A DNA stretch of 64,000 nucleotides. It comes from Alloacidobacterium dinghuense (lineage in GTDB: Bacteria; Acidobacteriota; Terriglobia; Terriglobales; Acidobacteriaceae). The notes beneath the pieces are model-generated. The model was not told where the DNA came from, did not search any database, and saw only the letters and a program-made list of their open reading frames with translations. Positions within the stretch are counted from its first letter, which is position 1, and each line of letters opens with the position of its first letter. Below are positions 43,020 to 52,293 of this stretch, piece by piece. The DNA is taken from assembly GCF_014274465.1 (NCBI RefSeq), contig NZ_CP060394.1, forward strand, positions 682,001-746,000, written 5' to 3'. Both the position numbers and the translations under genes were made by a program.

Positions 43020-44594
43020 TTGAACAGGCTCCCACGAAAGCTTGCGATGCTGTCGTTTGCGGCGTTGCTGCTCGGCACGCAAGCCATTGCATTCGCACAG
43101 GACAAGAAGCCGGATGAAGCAGCAAAGGGCGAAACCAAGCACGACGGCGATAAAGATCAGCAGAGCATTCCACCTGAAAAAAGTTCGGTGACGCATCACG
43201 ACCTGGCGCTGGACGGCAAAACCATCCATTACACCGCAACCGCTGGAACGCTGCTGATTCGCGACGATGAAGAGAAGCCTTATGGCAGCATCTTCTATAT
43301 TGCCTATACGCAGGATGGGGTCGATTCCAAAACGCGTCCAGTAACGTTTCTCTACAATGGCGGACCCGGGTCGGCAACGCTGTGGCTGCATATGGGCTCC
43401 GTTGGTCCCGTGCGTGTTGCTACATCGAGCCCTGCTGCCACGGGCTCCGCGCCGTATCAGATCGTTCCGAATCAGTACAGCCTTCTCGACAAAACCGACC
43501 TCGTCTTCATCGACGCACCGCTCACTGGCTATTCACGCGCCGTTGGCAAGGCTACAGCCAAAGACTTTGCCGGAGTTGATCAGGACCTCAAGGCATTCAA
43601 CAAATTCATCGCGCGCTACGTTACCGTGAACGAGCGCTGGAACTCACCCAAAGTCCTGTTCGGTGAATCCTATGGAACTACGCGTTCCGCCGGTCTTTCT
43701 GCTGTGCTGCAGGAAAATGGCATCGCGCTCAACGGGATCGTTCTTCTTTCCTCGATCCTGAATTATGGCGAGCTCGCGCCCGGAACCGACACGCAGTATG
43801 TCGTCAACTTGCCGAGCTACGCTGCCATCGCCTGGTATCACAGCAAGCTGCAGAACAAGCCAGCCGACCTGAAGGTTTTTCTGGATGAAGTCCGCGGCTT
43901 CGCTCGCGGCGACTATTCTGCGGCCTTGGCCGAAGGAGACCAGATCTCTTCCGCAAGGCTCGATGCCGCTGCTGCGAAGGTCAGCCAGTACACCGGCCTC
44001 AGTGTGCAGTTTGTCAAAGAAGCGAAGTTGCGTGTTTCTCCCACGCGTTTTCGCAAAGAACTGCTGCGCGACGAAGGCGACATTCTCGGTCGCTACGACG
44101 CGCGCTTTGAAGGCACAGACGTCGACAGCGCCGGTGAGAATCCCGGCTATGATCCATCCGATACAGGCATCTCTGGAGCCTTTGTCGCCGCCGAACACGA
44201 CTATCTCTCGCGCGAGTTGAAATATGACACTACCGACGAATATCGCCCCACCGTCTACGGGAACATCGGTGATTGGGACTGGAAGCATCGGGGAGCGGGC
44301 GCAGGGCGAGCCTTTGGCGGCCAGCAGGCCATGCCCTACGTGGCAGGCGATCTGGCCGACACAATCCGCAAGAATCCAAAGCTGAAAGTGCTGTCAGCCA
44401 ACGGCTATTTTGACTTGGCGACACCATTCTTTGCTACCGAGTACGATCTTTCGCACATGATGCTCACGCCCGACCTGGCCAAGAATGTGGAGTTCACCTA
44501 CTACCCGTCCGGTCATATGGTGTATCTGAACGTGGATGCCTTGAAAGATTTCAAGCGCGACCTCGACACCTTTTACTCGAACCTCACCAGATAG
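43020..44594 (+). CDS. Serine carboxypeptidase, peptidase S10 family
   Basis: An exported alpha/beta-hydrolase peptidase of 524 residues, with a TTG start preceded by a strong GAGGAGG site. A signal peptide (LAMLSFAALLLGTQAIAFAQ) is followed by an oxyanion-region motif TFLYNGGPGSATLW, the nucleophile elbow FGESYGTTR (Ser), NGYFDLATPF (Asp) and YYPSGHMVYL (His), a complete S10 catalytic triad. S10 enzymes remove C-terminal residues from peptides at acid pH, which suits an acidophilic soil bacterium. A stem-loop follows the gene. Confidence 0.92.
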   Translation: MNRLPRKLAMLSFAALLLGTQAIAFAQDKKPDEAAKGETKHDGDKDQQSIPPEKSSVTHHDLALDGKTIHYTATAGTLLIRDDEEKPYGSIFYIAYTQDGVDSKTRPVTFLYNGGPGSATLWLHMGSVGPVRVATSSPAATGSAPYQIVPNQYSLLDKTDLVFIDAPLTGYSRAVGKATAKDFAGVDQDLKAFNKFIARYVTVNERWNSPKVLFGESYGTTRSAGLSAVLQENGIALNGIVLLSSILNYGELAPGTDTQYVVNLPSYAAIAWYHSKLQNKPADLKVFLDEVRGFARGDYSAALAEGDQISSARLDAAAAKVSQYTGLSVQFVKEAKLRVSPTRFRKELLRDEGDILGRYDARFEGTDVDSAGENPGYDPSDTGISGAFVAAEHDYLSRELKYDTTDEYRPTVYGNIGDWDWKHRGAGAGRAFGGQQAMPYVAGDLADTIRKNPKLKVLSANGYFDLATPFFATEYDLSHMMLTPDLAKNVEFTYYPSGHMVYLNVDALKDFKRDLDTFYSNLTR

Positions 44595-44616
44595 CACAAA
44601 AACTAGATAACACAAA

Positions 44617-44640
44617 GAAGGAGCTGTGATCAGCTCCTTC
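44617..44640 (+). terminator. Stem-loop after the S10 peptidase gene
   Basis: A perfect 10-bp stem (44617-44626 with 44631-44640) closes a four-base loop, 22 bases after the stop codon. No T-run follows, so it may be a protective 3' hairpin or a weak terminator. Confidence 0.5.
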
Positions 44641-44723
44641 TAGCACCCTCCCATGTTCGCGCTTAACCAGAGATAAATGCGATGATAGTTCTTAAAGGCT
44701 GAACGCCTGAAGGGATTCTATAC

Positions 44724-46070
44724 ATGGCAAATGTTGTCGCACGCGAAGCAGCACAATTCACTCAGAAGGTCGAAAACCGCTCCGCACGCATCGGCATTAT
44801 TGGAATGGGTTATGTCGGCTTGCCGCTGTCGCTTCTCTTAAGTGAGGAGCGCTTCGCCGTCACCGGCTTCGATATCGATACCAGGAAAGTCTCCACGCTC
44901 AACGAGGGAGGCTCCTACATCGTCCGCATTCCCGGCACGGAGATTCAAGCCGCCCAGAAGCACGGTTTTCGCGCCACCTTCGACTACTCAGAAATTGCGA
45001 ATATTGACGCGGTCATCATCTGCGTTCCCACGCCGCTCAACGAGAATCACGAGCCGGACCTGAGCTATATCCGCGACACAGCGAAGGCTATCGCCCCGCA
45101 TCTGCGAGAGGGTCAGCTGATCATTCTTGAAAGCACAACCTATCCCGGCACGACCGAAGAAGTGCTGATCCCAATTCTCGAAGAGGGAAACAGCCAACAG
45201 CTTCGCGTCAGCCGCGATGCGTCGACTAAGGGGTTCTATGTGGCTTTTTCGCCCGAGCGTGAAGACCCCGGCAACGACACTGTTGCACGTCGCGATATCC
45301 CGAAGGTTATTGGCGGAGTCGGTCCTGTCGCCTTGGAGCTGGCATCTGCTGTATACGGAAGCATATTCAATCGCACGGTCCCCGTCTCAACCCCGGCTGC
45401 CGCCGAGATGACCAAGCTTCTCGAAAATATCTACCGTTGTGTAAACATCGCGTTGGTGAACGAGCTGAAGCAACTCTGCGATCGCATGAACATCGACATT
45501 TTCGAAGTTATCGATGCGGCCAAAACCAAACCCTTTGGCTTTCAGGCCTTCTATCCGGGCCCCGGCCTCGGAGGCCACTGCATTCCCATCGATCCCTTCT
45601 ATCTTTCATGGAAGGCAAAGCAATACGACTTCCGGACAAAATTCATTGAGCTAGCCGGCGAAGTGAACGTGGCGATGCCGTATTACGTTGTGGATCAAAC
45701 AATCGCCGGCCTCAACGAGCAATCGAAAGCGCTCAAAGGTGCGAAGGTGCTTGTGCTCGGGCTTGCTTACAAAAGAGACATAGACGATCTCCGCGAGTCG
45801 CCTTCGCTCACCATCATTGAGCTTCTCAAACAGCGCGGCGCCGTCGTCTCCTACAACGACCCATTTTTCCCGTATGTAGGACGCGGCCGCCACTACGATC
45901 TCGACATGCACGGAGTGCCTCTCGACAATCTCGACCAATACGATTGCGTCCTTATCGTGACCGATCACTCCGATTACGACTACGCCCGCATCGTTAAGGA
46001 ATCAAAGCTGGTAGTCGATACAAGGAATGCAACCAAGGGCATTCGGTCGGAAAAAATCGTACGATGCTGA
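44724..46070 (+). CDS. UDP-N-acetylglucosamine 6-dehydrogenase-type nucleotide sugar dehydrogenase
   Basis: UDP-glucose/UDP-GlcNAc dehydrogenase family, 448 residues. The N-terminal NAD-binding motif GIIGMGYVGLPLSLLL, the ESTTYPGTTEEV segment, AFSPEREDPGN, the central EMTKLLENIYRCVNIALVNEL helix and the catalytic Cys in GGHCIPIDPFYL are all present. The SPEREDPGN and PIDPFYLSWKAKQ forms fit the WbpA-like group better than UDP-glucose dehydrogenase. It makes a UDP-uronic acid for surface polysaccharide. It stands alone here, with no glycosyltransferase next to it. Confidence 0.9.
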   Translation: MANVVAREAAQFTQKVENRSARIGIIGMGYVGLPLSLLLSEERFAVTGFDIDTRKVSTLNEGGSYIVRIPGTEIQAAQKHGFRATFDYSEIANIDAVIICVPTPLNENHEPDLSYIRDTAKAIAPHLREGQLIILESTTYPGTTEEVLIPILEEGNSQQLRVSRDASTKGFYVAFSPEREDPGNDTVARRDIPKVIGGVGPVALELASAVYGSIFNRTVPVSTPAAAEMTKLLENIYRCVNIALVNELKQLCDRMNIDIFEVIDAAKTKPFGFQAFYPGPGLGGHCIPIDPFYLSWKAKQYDFRTKFIELAGEVNVAMPYYVVDQTIAGLNEQSKALKGAKVLVLGLAYKRDIDDLRESPSLTIIELLKQRGAVVSYNDPFFPYVGRGRHYDLDMHGVPLDNLDQYDCVLIVTDHSDYDYARIVKESKLVVDTRNATKGIRSEKIVRC

Positions 46071-46405
46071 CGGCCGTGGGCTGCTGGGGGCAATGATCAG
46101 TCGCCGTCAGCAGGCGTCTGCCCGCATGACCGCTAACCGGCGTTTATTCGTGCTGACCGCTGTGTTCCCCTACCCGTCCCGGCTCGGGAAAGTCGGTATC
46201 GTTGTCATGGTCCAGGTCTTTGATCATCGGGTCCGCGAGCCTATGCGGCAGCTGATCCGCAAGATTGCTTCGCAGGTCAGGTCGCGGTGTAGAGTCGGTA
46301 GGGGATTGGCTTTCCACCGCACCCTTGCAGGAGTCGCTATCGTGACGAGTTGGCATAAGTCCTCTTCGATGGCCGTTCTGCGAAGCTAGTTGCCAATGAG
46401 CCTGT
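46071..46405. other. Intergenic region, no gene recognised
   Basis: This 335-base stretch lies between the convergent dehydrogenase and cpoB genes. A plus-strand ORF (46027-46389) overlaps the dehydrogenase and looks random. A minus-strand ORF (46144-46356, 70 residues, ending DFPEPGRVGEHSGQHE) is acidic and hydrophilic and could be a small real gene, but it has no recognisable family. No hairpin with a T-run was seen. Confidence 0.4.
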
Positions 46406-47326
46406 TTACTGCGGCTTATATGCCGAAGGGGATGGCTTGGGTGCCATAACTCTAACTCCCATGCCGTTCAATCGGCTGCGTGCCTGCGCTGCCTCCGGGG
46501 ATTGTGGATATCGTTGAATCAGATTGCGCAGGTCGCGAATGCCCGCATCGCGCTGGTTCGTGGCCAGCTCGGCTTCGCCCTTGCGCAATTGCGCTGCCGG
46601 AACCTTGGGATTGCCCGAAAACTGCTCCAGCACCGCGTCATAGCTTTGGATTGCCGTCTTATAGTCGCCCTGGCGATAAGCAATCTCGCCAAGATAGAAC
46701 TGCGCATTACCAGCAAGGTTGTCCTGAGGATAATACTTCAAAACATCGCCGAATTCACCGGCGGCCACGTCATATTTTGCGCTGTTGTAGTCGCGCAGGC
46801 CTCCCTGGTAGAGCTGGTCTACCGGAGGCGCAGGGGGCTGTGCCGGTGTGGCATTGCCGTCTGCTCCTCCGGGTGCCTGTTGCCCACCGGGCACTCCGCC
46901 CATCTGTCCACCGGCTGCCTGCTGGGTGTTCACATTTTGCAGCTGTCCCTGAATATCGTGCAGGGTCTTATCCAGCCGGGCAATGCGCGATTTCAGCTCG
47001 TCGACGGAATCGTTCAGGCTCTGCATCTGGCCTGAGAGCTGGTCCACCTTGCCGCCGCTACCTTCATTTTGTGCTTGAACTTGCTGCTGCAGAGTATTCA
47101 TCGCCTGTGACATGCGGTTCACGCTGTCCGCTGTCTGCTCCACCAGGTGCTGCAGTACTCCCATGCGCTCATCGTTCGATTGCTGCAGCCGTTGCAGCGT
47201 ATCCTGCAATGTTTGCACCTGCTGCTGCAGCTGAATCATTTCCTTTGAAGCGGCATGCGCCCTGGGGGCAGGGCAGAGAAGTGCAAGCGACGCAATCGCT
47301 GTGAGCTGAACTAAAATCTTTCGCAT
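46406..47326 (-). CDS. cpoB: Tol-Pal system protein CpoB/YbgF-like
   Basis: A 306-residue periplasmic protein with a signal peptide (LTAIASLALLCPAPRAHA). It has an N-terminal coiled coil of about 110 residues rich in Gln (IQLQQQVQTLQDTLQRLQQ) that should trimerise. A Gly/Pro-rich linker follows, then three C-terminal TPR-like repeats (QLYQGGLRDYNSAKYDVAAGEFGDVLKYYPQDNLAGNAQFYLGEIAYRQGDYKTAIQSYDAVL), the classic CpoB order. CpoB links Tol-Pal driven constriction to peptidoglycan synthesis. It is the last gene of the tol-pal cluster. Confidence 0.9.
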   Translation of the reverse strand: MRKILVQLTAIASLALLCPAPRAHAASKEMIQLQQQVQTLQDTLQRLQQSNDERMGVLQHLVEQTADSVNRMSQAMNTLQQQVQAQNEGSGGKVDQLSGQMQSLNDSVDELKSRIARLDKTLHDIQGQLQNVNTQQAAGGQMGGVPGGQQAPGGADGNATPAQPPAPPVDQLYQGGLRDYNSAKYDVAAGEFGDVLKYYPQDNLAGNAQFYLGEIAYRQGDYKTAIQSYDAVLEQFSGNPKVPAAQLRKGEAELATNQRDAGIRDLRNLIQRYPQSPEAAQARSRLNGMGVRVMAPKPSPSAYKPQ

Positions 47327-47379
47327 AGAAATTCCCCGGCGTTGTGCATGTCCTTACATTGAGTGTAGTCCAAAAGCAA

Positions 47380-47410
47380 ACGGCAGCACTGCGTGCTGCA
47401 ATGCTGCCGT
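47380..47410 (-). terminator. Stem-loop between pal and cpoB
   Basis: Inverted repeat ACGGCAGCA / TGCTGCCGT (47380-47388 and 47402-47410) in the 98-base gap. On the minus strand it is followed by TTGCTTTTGG, a moderately T-rich tail. It may partly terminate transcription after pal or buffer cpoB expression. Confidence 0.45.
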
Positions 47411-47424
47411 CGCACGGGTAGGAT

Positions 47425-48168
47425 TTAGCGGTCCACGCCGAACTGGGCTCGGCGGTTCTGCTGCCAGCACTCTTCCGTGTGCTCGGTGCAGAACTGCTTT
47501 TCCTTACCGTAGCTCACGGTGCGCAGACGGTCCGGACTTACGCCGGCATTTACCAGCGCCTGCTTGGCCGCATTGGCGCGGTTTTCGCCGAGGCTCAGGT
47601 TGTATTCCGTCGATCCACGCTCGTCGCAGTAGCCGCCAATCACGACCTTGATCCCCTGATGCTGATTCAGGAACGCGGCATCTTTGGAAATAATCGGCTG
47701 CGCATCGGGACGGATCTCATACGCGTCATAGTCGTAGAAAATGTCCTGCACGTTCTGGTGGAAGAGGGTGTCATCCATGTCGCTCTCATTCAGGTTGCTC
47801 GCAGGAGCCTGCGGCGCATTCACCGTCAGGCGTGCTGTCGCATCCGTCGAGCCGCCATCTCCGCGCGCGATCAGGTGATAGTTGGTCGATGCGGTCGGCT
47901 TCACATTCATCGTGCCTGCTGTCGCAACCTGACCCACGCCTTCAATCGAAGTATCCGTAGCATTCGTTGTTTTCCATGTCAGCACGGCGCTGTCACCAGG
48001 GTTGATCGCCTGCGGTGTCACGGTGATATCAGCGGTCGGAGCGGGCGCGGTAACCGTTGGCGGGGGCGGCGGGGGCGGCGGGGCCGCTTTCTTGTGGCAG
48101 CCTGCCATGATTACCAGCGCTGCGAGACTGACTACAGAAGCAAGATACTTGCGGTGAAGGTGTTGCAC
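47425..48168 (-). CDS. pal: Peptidoglycan-associated lipoprotein Pal
   Basis: A 247-residue outer membrane lipoprotein, with a GTG start behind AAGGAGGAG. The signal peptide (SVVSLAALVIMAGC) ends in a lipobox. A run of eight prolines and an Ig-like insert (PTADITVTPQAINPGDSAVLTWKTTNA) follow. The C-terminal OmpA-like domain (from about 140, YFDYDAYEIRPDAQPIISKDAAFL, GYCDERGSTEYNLSLGENRA and VSYGKE) binds peptidoglycan. The Ig-like insert between lipid anchor and OmpA domain is absent from the enterobacterial Pal. It works with TolB just upstream. Confidence 0.93.
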   Translation of the reverse strand: MQHLHRKYLASVVSLAALVIMAGCHKKAAPPPPPPPPTVTAPAPTADITVTPQAINPGDSAVLTWKTTNATDTSIEGVGQVATAGTMNVKPTASTNYHLIARGDGGSTDATARLTVNAPQAPASNLNESDMDDTLFHQNVQDIFYDYDAYEIRPDAQPIISKDAAFLNQHQGIKVVIGGYCDERGSTEYNLSLGENRANAAKQALVNAGVSPDRLRTVSYGKEKQFCTEHTEECWQQNRRAQFGVDR

Positions 48169-48281
48169 GATCTCCTCCTTTGGGAGCGAATTGTAAAGGC
48201 TCTCGAACGAGCGTTATTGCTAGCCAGGACAGGGCAGGCGCATCGAACTCCGTCTGCCAGGCAAATGAAAAAACTGCAAAC

Positions 48282-49685
48282 TTACTTCCAACTCCAATTC
48301 GGCATGGTGTTGGCGCTGCCATGTGTCAATGCGTGTTGTTCAGAACCGTCAGCCAGCATGGTCCAGATCTGCGTAGCGCCGCCGTCTTCCCGTTGAAAGA
48401 CAATGTGGCGCGAGTCTGGAGACCATGAGGGAAAATCGTTATGCCCGGAATCATGGGTCAGCTGCGTCCAGCGCTTGCTGGCAACGTCCATGATGTAGAT
48501 ATCCTGTCCGCCTGGCGCGCCCGGGCCGTACTTGCGGTTCCACGCAAAGGCCAGGAATTGCCCGTTGGGCGACCACGAAGGCGAAGTGGCATAGCCGCCG
48601 TCGGTCATGCGCTGCACATTTGCGCCATCCGAATCCATGATGTAGATCTGCGGCAGTCCCGTGCGCCCGCTCACCCACGCAATCTGCGCATTCGTCTTGG
48701 GATTCCACACCGGCGAAACATCCGGTCCGCGGAAGGCAGTCACGCGATGCAGACCGCCACCACTCGCGTCCGACGTAAAGATTTCCGAATCGCCATCATG
48801 CGACGAGGAGAATGCCAGCTTCGATCCGTCACTCGACCACGCCGGAGAGATCGTCGTCCCGCCCGGTGAATTGAAATTCACGGCACGGTTCAGCAACAGT
48901 GAGTACATGCGGATAGACCAGCCGTTCTTGCCGAGACTCGAAAACGCAACCCGCGAATTATCCGGAGCCACGCGCGGCGAGAGCGAGATCGAGCCCAGAT
49001 GCGTAATCTGGTGTTCGTTCTCGCCGTCGTAATCCATCACCCAGATTTCTTTGTTGCCCGACCTGAAAGAGACGAAATAAATCTTCGTCTCGCAGATACC
49101 GGCAACGCCGCCCAGCCGCGTAATAATCTCATCGGCAAAGCGGTGAGCAATCGCGCGCGCATTGTCGACGCTGGCATTGTCCGAATACTGCTTGCCCAGA
49201 ATCTGCGGCGTCTGCTGGTTCTTCGCGTCGAATAAGTAACCGTAAACGGACACTTTTCCATCCGCGACTCCAAGGGACCCAAAAACCACCATGTCGGCAT
49301 TGGAAGGAGCAGCCGCCCAGTCAGGCAGATTGATCTCCTGCGGCGAACCCGGCATCAGCGGCGGAGCCATGCTCTTCGACACCATGTCGAAGATGCCCGC
49401 ATTTTGCAGATCGTTAAAGAGCGTCGTGTCGAACGCGCCCTTCAGCGAGCCAGACTGAGGATCATTCGATGTTTGCTTGAAATTTGCAGCCGCCAGGCGA
49501 ATCTTCTGTGCGCCGAGATTCGTGCCAGTGCGCACCCAGTCCTGTGCATGCGCGATCTCTAGGCCGCTCAGGATAAAAATTGCTGCAAATAGAAGGGAAT
49601 AACGTGAGAGCAAAATTCCTGATTTCTTACCAATAATCATTCTTCCGTCCGGCAGAGAAATTTGCGGAAACTGGATCAACATCAT
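48282..49685 (-). CDS. tolB: Tol-Pal system protein TolB
   Basis: Periplasmic TolB of up to 467 residues, with an N-terminal alpha/beta domain (about 50-190) and a six-bladed PD40/WD40-like propeller: GNKEIWVMDYDGENEHQITHLG, NPKTNAQIAWVSGRTGLPQIYIMDSDG, SPNGQFLAFAWNR. The reading frame overlaps the tolA stop at 49682-49685. A second ATG at 49640 gives a shorter and more typical signal peptide (SLLFAAIFILSGLEIAHA). TolB binds Pal and Lpp-type proteins and links the inner membrane motor to the outer membrane. Confidence 0.93.
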   Translation of the reverse strand: MMLIQFPQISLPDGRMIIGKKSGILLSRYSLLFAAIFILSGLEIAHAQDWVRTGTNLGAQKIRLAAANFKQTSNDPQSGSLKGAFDTTLFNDLQNAGIFDMVSKSMAPPLMPGSPQEINLPDWAAAPSNADMVVFGSLGVADGKVSVYGYLFDAKNQQTPQILGKQYSDNASVDNARAIAHRFADEIITRLGGVAGICETKIYFVSFRSGNKEIWVMDYDGENEHQITHLGSISLSPRVAPDNSRVAFSSLGKNGWSIRMYSLLLNRAVNFNSPGGTTISPAWSSDGSKLAFSSSHDGDSEIFTSDASGGGLHRVTAFRGPDVSPVWNPKTNAQIAWVSGRTGLPQIYIMDSDGANVQRMTDGGYATSPSWSPNGQFLAFAWNRKYGPGAPGGQDIYIMDVASKRWTQLTHDSGHNDFPSWSPDSRHIVFQREDGGATQIWTMLADGSEQHALTHGSANTMPNWSWK

Positions 49686-50536
49686 CGCCCGGGCTCTTCA
49701 CAATAGTACGACACCGAAAGCGAGCTTCCGTTGTATCCTCCAGGCAATGGACCATAGGAATCAACCCTCTGGACCGCTCTGAGGCACGAAGTGTCCAGAC
49801 TAGGCGAGCCGCTCGACTGCGCAATCCGTATCTGGCTTGGAGAACCATCCCGGGAGACCACAAAAGACAAATACACCCTGGCTCCCGCCGGGGTGCTCGG
49901 AGAGACTTCCTGTGTCAGCCAGTTTTGCGCCGTTCGTCTGCGAATCAATTCCACGTACCAGGGGAAGCGCGAACCAAAGTCTCCCCCATTGACTGCGACG
50001 GGATTATTCCCATTTGGGTTGCTTGCCATCGATCGCGGAATATTACTTTGGGTAGCTTCGCCGTAATTCGCGCGGTTCTGCTGGTTCGGAACCGGCTGCG
50101 CATGCTTCGTCGAAGTGGGCGTGACATTCTTCTGTGGCTTCGGCTTCACCGGAGCTTCAGCCTTCTGCGGAGCCTGCTTTACCTTGGGAGGAATCTTCTG
50201 CTTTTCAGGAATCGGAATTGCATCCGGCGGAGGCGCCTGCACTGTCTTTTCCGGAGCAGGCGGCGCAGGTGCCGGACTGGGTGTCTGCGTTGCCAGAACA
50301 TTCTCCGTCGGCTTGTTTTCACTCGGCAGCGGAATCGTCGGAGCCGAACTCACCAGCGTGGCCTGAATCGCACCCGGCGCAGACTCGCTGTTACCCCAGA
50401 TGCCGCCATGAAACCGCCCGACGAGAAAGATATACACCACAACCAGCGCCACCACTCCAGCGTGGAGCATGAGCGAACCCACAGCCGGGCCACCAAGACG
50501 GTTCCCTTCAACTTCGATTCTTGCGCTGGTCCTCAT
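49682..50536 (-). CDS. tolA: TolA/TonB-like energy-coupling protein
   Basis: A 284-residue protein with one N-terminal membrane anchor (MLHAGVVALVVVYIFLVGRF). A long Pro/Lys-rich periplasmic spacer follows (about 75-165, PAPPAPEKTVQAPPPD, KVKQAPQKAEAPVKPKPQK). The C-terminal TonB-like domain (about 190-284) has WYVELIRRRTAQNWL, GARVYLSFVVSRDGSP and SCLRAVQRVDSYGPLP. It sits between the motor genes and tolB, so it serves as the TolA of this system, although its C-terminal domain is TonB-like. Confidence 0.88.
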   Translation of the reverse strand: MRTSARIEVEGNRLGGPAVGSLMLHAGVVALVVVYIFLVGRFHGGIWGNSESAPGAIQATLVSSAPTIPLPSENKPTENVLATQTPSPAPAPPAPEKTVQAPPPDAIPIPEKQKIPPKVKQAPQKAEAPVKPKPQKNVTPTSTKHAQPVPNQQNRANYGEATQSNIPRSMASNPNGNNPVAVNGGDFGSRFPWYVELIRRRTAQNWLTQEVSPSTPAGARVYLSFVVSRDGSPSQIRIAQSSGSPSLDTSCLRAVQRVDSYGPLPGGYNGSSLSVSYYCEEPGR

Positions 50537-50540
50537 CCTG

Positions 50541-50969
50541 CTACTTCACCGCAGAGCCGTTATTCAGTGGCTGCGTCACAATGCTGATATTGGTAATTCC
50601 GGCCTGCTTCACGGCATCCATTACCGAAGCGAACGCGCCAAACGGCACACGCTCATCGGCGCGCAGATAAATAATCCGGTGCGCAGGATCAGTATTCGAT
50701 TCGTGCAGGCGCGAAGCGAGATCGGCAAGATTGATCGGCTGATCGCCAAGAAATACGCGCTGATCTTTATCGATCGTCAACACCGTGCGCTGCTCGGTAA
50801 TTTCCTTTACCGTCTTCGTCTTCGGCACGGCTACGTCAATGCCTGACTGCAGAACCGGAGCCGTCAACATAAAGATCACCAGCAGCACCAGCACCACGTC
50901 CACCAGAGGAGTGATGTTGATTTCCGCCAGAGCGGTCTGCGTATGACCGGATCTACTTGTGAACGCCAC
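50541..50969 (-). CDS. tolR: TolR/ExbD biopolymer transport protein
   Basis: A 142-residue protein with a short cytoplasmic start, one transmembrane helix carrying the proton-channel Asp (INITPLVDVVLVLLVIFMLTAP) and a periplasmic domain (YLRADERVPFGAFASVMDAVKQAGI). It pairs with TolQ to form the proton-driven motor. The frame overlaps the tolQ end by 17 bases. Confidence 0.95.
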   Translation of the reverse strand: MAFTSRSGHTQTALAEINITPLVDVVLVLLVIFMLTAPVLQSGIDVAVPKTKTVKEITEQRTVLTIDKDQRVFLGDQPINLADLASRLHESNTDPAHRIIYLRADERVPFGAFASVMDAVKQAGITNISIVTQPLNNGSAVK

Positions 50970-51735
50970 GCGCGGCTTGCCTTTCCAGCGGATCCTCGTT
51001 CGCTCCTACCGTAAACTCTTCCATGCTGTTCAGCAGTTCGCGCGAGAAGTCATCCATGCGCGCCCCAAATTCGCGGCAGCGCGCCGTGAACTGGTTGTAA
51101 GCGATCACAGCCGGTACCGCGACGACAAGGCCAGCCGCAGTCGTGATCAGCGCCTCAGAAACACCCGGCGCCACTGCGCGCAGCGTCGCCGCGCCCGCAG
51201 TTCCCAATCCATGGAAGGCATCGACAATACCCATGATCGTGCCGAACAAGCCAATAAAAGGCGAAATCGCGCCAATGGTTGCCAGCCAGGTGAGCCGCTG
51301 CTCCAGAACTGTCAGTGCTTCACTCGAAGCCGTCTGTGCTGCCCGTTCAAGAGCTGTAATGTTCTTCGGAGGTCCATATCCACCTGTCTGTCTCCGATAC
51401 GTCTCGTAAACCTCGTCAAATACATTCACCAGCGGACTGGGCTTGAATTGCTCACTGACGGCGGCAATCTCCTGCAGACGGTTCGCCTTGCGAAAAGCAC
51501 GCAGGAAGCGATTGCTCTGCGCGCGCGCACGCTTGAACGTGCCCCACTTGCCGAGAATGATCGCCCACGAATAAAGACTGGCAATCAGCAGCAGCCCGAG
51601 AACAGCCAGCGCAATCGGTCCGCTGTTTTGCAGCATCTCCACAATCGCGCTACCGCTCGGAGGAGCAGGCGGCGCGGCTGCGTCGGGCTCCGCCTGAAAT
51701 AAAACTAAAGCAATTGCAAGAAAAATGTGTGTCAT
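50953..51735 (-). CDS. tolQ: TolQ/ExbB proton channel protein
   Basis: A 260-residue MotA/TolQ/ExbB protein. It has an N-terminal hydrophobic segment, then a first channel helix (GPIALAVLGLLLIASLYSWAIIL), a cytoplasmic loop and the conserved pair LATIGAISPFIGLFGTIMGIVDAF and [26 protein letters not shown]. It is the first gene of the tolQRAB-pal-cpoB unit. The N-terminus (IFLAIALVLFQAEPDAAAPPAPPSG) looks like a signal-peptide-type extension, an addition relative to the enterobacterial protein. Confidence 0.95.
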   Translation of the reverse strand: MTHIFLAIALVLFQAEPDAAAPPAPPSGSAIVEMLQNSGPIALAVLGLLLIASLYSWAIILGKWGTFKRARAQSNRFLRAFRKANRLQEIAAVSEQFKPSPLVNVFDEVYETYRRQTGGYGPPKNITALERAAQTASSEALTVLEQRLTWLATIGAISPFIGLFGTIMGIVDAFHGLGTAGAATLRAVAPGVSEALITTAAGLVVAVPAVIAYNQFTARCREFGARMDDFSRELLNSMEEFTVGANEDPLERQAARGVHK

Positions 51736-52019
51736 CGCCTTGTATTAACGTTAGCAGACGCAAATTAGAGCAACCAAGTTGCCAGAAGGTGACGAAGGAA
51801 AATCTTTGTCTGAAGAACCTCTCGTAAGAAGGGTTCTCTCTTTATTCTCTCAGCCGCCACTCTCCACAAGGAGTTTGGGCGCACACTTGCTGCCAAGCGT
51901 GATCATCCGACGAACTGTTTGCTGTAACAAGACTTTTAAAACAACACTCAGCGGCAGATTCGTGTCCGAGTACAAGGACGATGGAGTATCATGGCATCCA
52001 ACCTGGAAAGGAGCCTTCT

Positions 52020-52229
52020 ATGATCGCACTGCATTCAGGCCAATGTGGACTGTGTGCCCACTTCGGTGAGCCGCACCCGGCCACCCCCACGCTCATCCGG
52101 ATCCACAGCTCCAAGGATGCCTCGGAGACGTTTTTGGACGACTGCGGCCATCCTAAGCACGCTCCGCTTCACTTGAAAGTGAGCGCAATGAGCGGCTGCG
52201 ACGGCTTCACGCCTGCTGCTTCCGCATAA
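52020..52229 (+). CDS. Small Cys/His-rich protein, possible metal-binding
   Basis: A 69-residue protein behind an AAGGAG ribosome-binding site. Four cysteines, one His-rich segment and a conserved-looking ending are visible: GQCGLCAHFGE, DDCGHPKHAPLHL and SGCDGFTPA. The paired CxxC and the C-G-H-P-x-H arrangement suggest zinc or another metal. No family name can be given. It is transcribed in the same direction as recN, which starts 65 bases later, and divergently from tolQ. Confidence 0.7.
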   Translation: MIALHSGQCGLCAHFGEPHPATPTLIRIHSSKDASETFLDDCGHPKHAPLHLKVSAMSGCDGFTPAASA

Positions 52230-52293
52230 CGAAACATTCAGGTTCCTCTGTTACGTATCGCCGAACGCTCTTCCTTGATATGCTGCGTTCGAG

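Noticed and set aside
46027-46389. Plus-strand ORF of 120 residues after the nucleotide-sugar dehydrogenase
   Set aside because: It begins inside the dehydrogenase gene, has random-looking composition and no ribosome-binding site.
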